Assembly (NCBI GenBank): GCA_947097635.1
Contig: CAMURW010000044.1
Location: 1-9,048 of the forward strand
Direction: 5' to 3'
From: an uncultured Bacteroidales bacterium
Lineage (GTDB): Bacteria > Bacteroidota > Bacteroidia > Bacteroidales > P3
DNA length: 9,048 nt
Below the pieces are notes generated by a model, which worked only from the letters and a program-made list of their open reading frames with translations, searched no databases and was not told where the DNA came from. A program made the position numbers and the translations under genes. Shown here piece after piece: positions 6,277 through 9,048 of the stretch (positions are counted from its first letter, which is position 1; every line of letters begins with the position of its first letter).

Positions 6277-7665
6277 GTGAACCATTCTCAGAAATATAAC
6301 ATCTATCGCCAGACCTTCCCCGAGATGGTCTACGAAAACTTTTGCTATAATGTGCAGTCCGACGGGCTGCACATCGCTTTTAGCCTCCGTCTGAGATCCC
6401 GTGAAGGCAACGCGGACATCCTCTTTCATCCACAGGCGCACATCGAAGCCCGCGATTTCCTGCAACTGCAGCAGCCGCAGGAGGTTATGGACGCTCTGGT
6501 GTTCCATATCGGCATGATAGAGCTGGTAAGTTATTGGAAATGTGCCTGTTCCCCTCGTGTGCATGTGATGTGCGGCACGCTGGACGACCGACAGGTGGCG
6601 TTCTGGAAGAGACTGTATTTCAATGGCGAAGGAGAGTTTTTCTGGGTCAATGGCATTCACGCCACGTTGGACGATTTTATGGAAATCACCAGCGAAGGTC
6701 CCGTGCGTCAGTGCATCGGCAGCCGCATCGAATTGGCATTTTCAGGGTATCTTGTCCCCATAGGAGGCGGCAAAGACAGCGTGGTGACTTTGGAAGCCTT
6801 CAAGCGACAGTCCCGGTGGGATGTGCGACCCCTGATAATGAACCCTCGCGGCGCCACCATAATGTGTGCACAACGAGGGGGGTACAACATCAGTCAAACG
6901 CTGGTGATACATCGCAGTATCGACCCTGCGCTGCTGGAACTCAACGCCAAGGGCATGCTGAACGGACACACTCCTTTCAGTGCTATGCTGGCATTTTACA
7001 CGCTACTGGCAGAGCAGCTTGCTGGCTTCGCCAATGTGGCACTGAGCAACGAAAGCAGCGCCAACGAGAGCACGGTGGTAGGTACACACGTCAACCATCA
7101 GTATAGCAAGAGTTTGGAGTTCGAAAACGACTTCCGCAACTACGTGCGTAACTATATCTCCGAAGATTATCGTTATTTCAGTTTCCTGAGACCCCTTAGC
7201 GAGTTGCAGATAGCTATGCTTTTCGCCCGTCAGCCGCAATATTTTGATGTCTTTAGAAGTTGCAACGTGGGCAGCAAGCAGAATGTCTGGTGCGGACATT
7301 GTGCCAAATGCCTCTTCGCCTTCATCATTCTGTCGCCCTTCCTGCCTCCCAATGAACTGGAGTATATCTTTGGCAAGAATATGCTGGAAGATACCAATTT
7401 GCAGACGGAGTTCTCTCAGTTGACGGGGCATGCCGAAACCAAACCGTTCGAATGTGTGGGAACCATCAACGAGGTGAATTCGGCACTCTCTCTTGCGTTG
7501 AGCAGGTACTATGTTCCACTCCTGCGGCAAGGCAAGCGACAACAACTGCCAGCCCTGCTGCAAAGCTATGAGCCACAGCCTCCCGTAACGCCCCTTCACA
7601 CAGTGTATCTCAACCACAACCTCGTTTCCGAAGAACTGGCATTACTGAAGGAGGCACTGCAATGA
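6277..7665 (+). CDS. murL: UDP-N-acetylmuramoyl-L-alanyl-L-glutamate epimerase (PP-loop enzyme)
   Basis: 462 residues from a GTG start at 6277. The next in-frame ATG (6325) would remove residues 1-16, including the conserved-looking YNIYRQTFPE lead-in, so GTG is preferred; no Shine-Dalgarno is visible. MurL (EC 5.1.1.23, first described in Xanthomonas oryzae) inverts the terminal L-Glu of UDP-MurNAc-L-Ala-L-Glu to D-Glu, consuming ATP to AMP and PPi, in the cytoplasm. Visible here are an N-terminal domain (about 1-150), the PP-loop PIGGGKDS (161-168) typical of ATP pyrophosphatases, NGHTPFSA (229-236), SNESSANE (258-265), HQYSKSLEFE (274-283), and a cysteine group C329, C339, C342, C345 (SCN...WCGHCAKC) that could bind a metal. 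The downstream murD2 overlaps by ATGA, exactly the expected partner. Without that neighbour it might be called a QueC/ExsB-like PP-loop protein. The identification rests on motif recall plus context. Confidence 0.85.
   Translation: MNHSQKYNIYRQTFPEMVYENFCYNVQSDGLHIAFSLRLRSREGNADILFHPQAHIEARDFLQLQQPQEVMDALVFHIGMIELVSYWKCACSPRVHVMCGTLDDRQVAFWKRLYFNGEGEFFWVNGIHATLDDFMEITSEGPVRQCIGSRIELAFSGYLVPIGGGKDSVVTLEAFKRQSRWDVRPLIMNPRGATIMCAQRGGYNISQTLVIHRSIDPALLELNAKGMLNGHTPFSAMLAFYTLLAEQLAGFANVALSNESSANESTVVGTHVNHQYSKSLEFENDFRNYVRNYISEDYRYFSFLRPLSELQIAMLFARQPQYFDVFRSCNVGSKQNVWCGHCAKCLFAFIILSPFLPPNELEYIFGKNMLEDTNLQTEFSQLTGHAETKPFECVGTINEVNSALSLALSRYYVPLLRQGKRQQLPALLQSYEPQPPVTPLHTVYLNHNLVSEELALLKEALQ
7648..7654 (+). 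promoter_or_regulatory. Consensus Shine-Dalgarno for murD2 inside murL
   Basis: AAGGAGG lies seven bases before the murD2 ATG at 7662, within the last codons of murL. A full consensus site is unusual among the genes here, whose starts otherwise lack one. With the ATGA stop/start overlap (7662-7665) it argues for translational coupling and for this choice of start. Confidence 0.65.
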
Positions 7666-9017
7666 CAGGTCCATCTTTTTATAGGGAAAACGACCTGAGA
7701 CGGCTATTGGAGTACCGCAGGATACTCATCGCTGGTTATGGACGCGAAGGTAGGAGCACAAAGATTCTGCTGCAGCGCATCCTGCCGAACGAGAAGCCCG
7801 ATATTGTGGAAGGCAACGAGGCACTACGCAAAGTGGCAGCGCAGCATTATGATCTTATTATCAAGTCGCCAGGCATCCCTTCCGTCGTTCTGGACGACGT
7901 GTGCGACAAGAGCATAGTGACCTCGCAGACCGACTTGTTCCTTCAGATATTTGGTGACCGAACCATAGGCATCACTGGCACCAAAGGTAAAAGTACCACG
8001 ACAAGTCTCATCGCCTTCGTGCTGAAGCAGCACGCGGCACAATCGCGGGACTATGACGTGATAATGGCGGGCAATATGGGTATCCCGTTGTTCGACGTGC
8101 TGGACTGGCTTTCGGAACGTAGTATCGTCGTTGGCGAGTTCAGCTGTCACCAGTTGGAAAATATCCATCGTGCGCCGCATGTAGGTGTGCTGCTCAACCT
8201 CTACCAGGAACATCTGGATCATTATCGCAGCTACCTTGATTATCAGATGGCAAAGATGAACATTGGCTTGAAACAGCAGCAGGACGATTATTTCTTCTAT
8301 TGTGGCGACAATGCCGTACTGTGCGAAAGGGTGAGAGAATACTCTCAGGCATCCGCCGGCACGCAATGTTTGTCGGGTCACGTAATATCTTACAACCTGC
8401 AAAGTGCCCAACGTTGGATAGCTGCATCTCGTCATCTTCAGGGCGACCACAACCTCTCCAATATTGAGGTGGCGAGCAGAGTGGCTGCATTATACCATGT
8501 GAGTGAAGCGGAGTTCCGAAGTGCGTTGGCAGATTTCAAAGGCCTGGAACACAGGATGGAACTTGTAGGCACATACAACAACATCACATTCTACAACGAC
8601 AGTATTAGCACCATTCCGGCAGCCACGGAGGCAGCAGTGACAGCATTGCAGAAAGTGGATACGCTCATCCTGGGCGGCTTCGACAGAGGCATAGACTATA
8701 CGGACTTGATACGTTTCCTAGCAATAGACCCTCTGGGTAAAGCAGTGAGAAACATTGTATTCGTAGGCGAGGCAGGACGCGACATGCACGCTATCGCTCT
8801 TCGAACTGGGCTGTGTACTTCATCGGGATGCGCAGCATCGGCCAGCCGCAACATATTGTTGGAAGACGACTACAACAGGATAGTCCCTTGGTGCTTCAGC
8901 CACACGCAGCCAGGCAGAATCTGCCTCCTCTCGCCAGCAGCTGCCAGTTATGATGCCTTTAAGAACTTCGAGGAACGAGGCCGTACTTTTAAAGACTTAG
9001 TGACGCACTATGTTTAG
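7662..9017 (+). CDS. murD2: UDP-N-acetylmuramoyl-L-alanine--L-glutamate ligase
   Basis: 451 residues, a complete Mur ligase. MurD2 (EC 6.3.2.53) adds L-Glu, rather than the D-Glu used by MurD, to UDP-MurNAc-L-Ala with ATP hydrolysis; MurL then epimerises the product. The N-terminal nucleotide-fold domain shows IAGYGREGRST (23-33). The central ATPase domain has the P-loop GTKGKST (106-112), GNMGIP (137-142), E159 in EFSCHQLE (Mg ligand position), EHLDHY (183-188) and K198 in MAKMNI, the carbamylated-lysine position. GDHNLSN (261-267) and HRMELVG (297-303) lead into the C-terminal domain with YNDSISTIP (311-319), LGGFDRGIDY (337-346) and SPAAASYDAFKNFEERG (424-440). DSISTIP replaces the DSKATN of ordinary MurD, which with the adjacent murL favours MurD2 over MurD. 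The start is fixed by the AAGGAGG site and the ATGA overlap. Only 31 bases follow the stop, with no visible terminator or next gene. Confidence 0.86.
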   Translation: MTGPSFYRENDLRRLLEYRRILIAGYGREGRSTKILLQRILPNEKPDIVEGNEALRKVAAQHYDLIIKSPGIPSVVLDDVCDKSIVTSQTDLFLQIFGDRTIGITGTKGKSTTTSLIAFVLKQHAAQSRDYDVIMAGNMGIPLFDVLDWLSERSIVVGEFSCHQLENIHRAPHVGVLLNLYQEHLDHYRSYLDYQMAKMNIGLKQQQDDYFFYCGDNAVLCERVREYSQASAGTQCLSGHVISYNLQSAQRWIAASRHLQGDHNLSNIEVASRVAALYHVSEAEFRSALADFKGLEHRMELVGTYNNITFYNDSISTIPAATEAAVTALQKVDTLILGGFDRGIDYTDLIRFLAIDPLGKAVRNIVFVGEAGRDMHAIALRTGLCTSSGCAASASRNILLEDDYNRIVPWCFSHTQPGRICLLSPAAASYDAFKNFEERGRTFKDLVTHYV

Positions 9018-9048
9018 TGTTTAATATTAAAAATTAAGATATGTAGTG

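Noticed and set aside
9021..9048. Possible start of a next gene (ATG at 9041) or a terminator (TTAATATTAA palindrome)
   Set aside because: The ATG is followed at once by TAG, and the palindrome is a short AT-only sequence without a T-tract.

Overview
The window looks like Bacteroidota chromosome, most likely Bacteroidales and perhaps Prevotella-like. The evidence is three copies of the phylum's -7 promoter box (TAnnTTTG, each extended to TTTGCA), AT-rich leaders mostly without a Shine-Dalgarno sequence, coding DNA of roughly half G+C, and protein families typical of gut Bacteroidales. I see no tRNA, rRNA, CRISPR array, complete insertion sequence or phage gene. The species cannot be fixed from the sequence alone.

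Left part (1-1420, minus strand): an aldo/keto reductase with two C-terminal 4Fe-4S cysteine clusters is followed, 55 bases downstream, by the start of a flavodoxin-like EFR1-family ferredoxin gene that runs off the window edge. The two probably form a redox operon.

Middle part (1421-3936, plus strand): a divergent intergenic region carries a promoter for a DUF2461 protein. That gene ends in a terminator-like hairpin whose left arm lies inside the coding sequence. A second promoter then drives a 12-helix MFS transporter (MFSD1-like), which ends at a strong 13-bp hairpin. A 453-base gap follows. It holds a G+C-rich patch of about 190 bases with several small hairpins and no convincing gene, then an AT-rich promoter.

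Right part (4254-9017, plus strand): one promoter leads into three tightly packed genes: a 643-residue coiled-coil lipoprotein, a PP-loop enzyme recognised as MurL (UDP-MurNAc-L-Ala-L-Glu epimerase), and MurD2 (UDP-MurNAc-L-alanine--L-glutamate ligase). murL starts 23 bases after the lipoprotein gene and overlaps murD2 by ATGA. Together MurD2 and MurL give the alternative route to D-glutamate in peptidoglycan: L-Glu is ligated first and then inverted on the nucleotide precursor, instead of being made free by MurI and added by MurD. This pair is the most notable content, and the co-transcribed envelope lipoprotein of unknown role is the least explained part of it.
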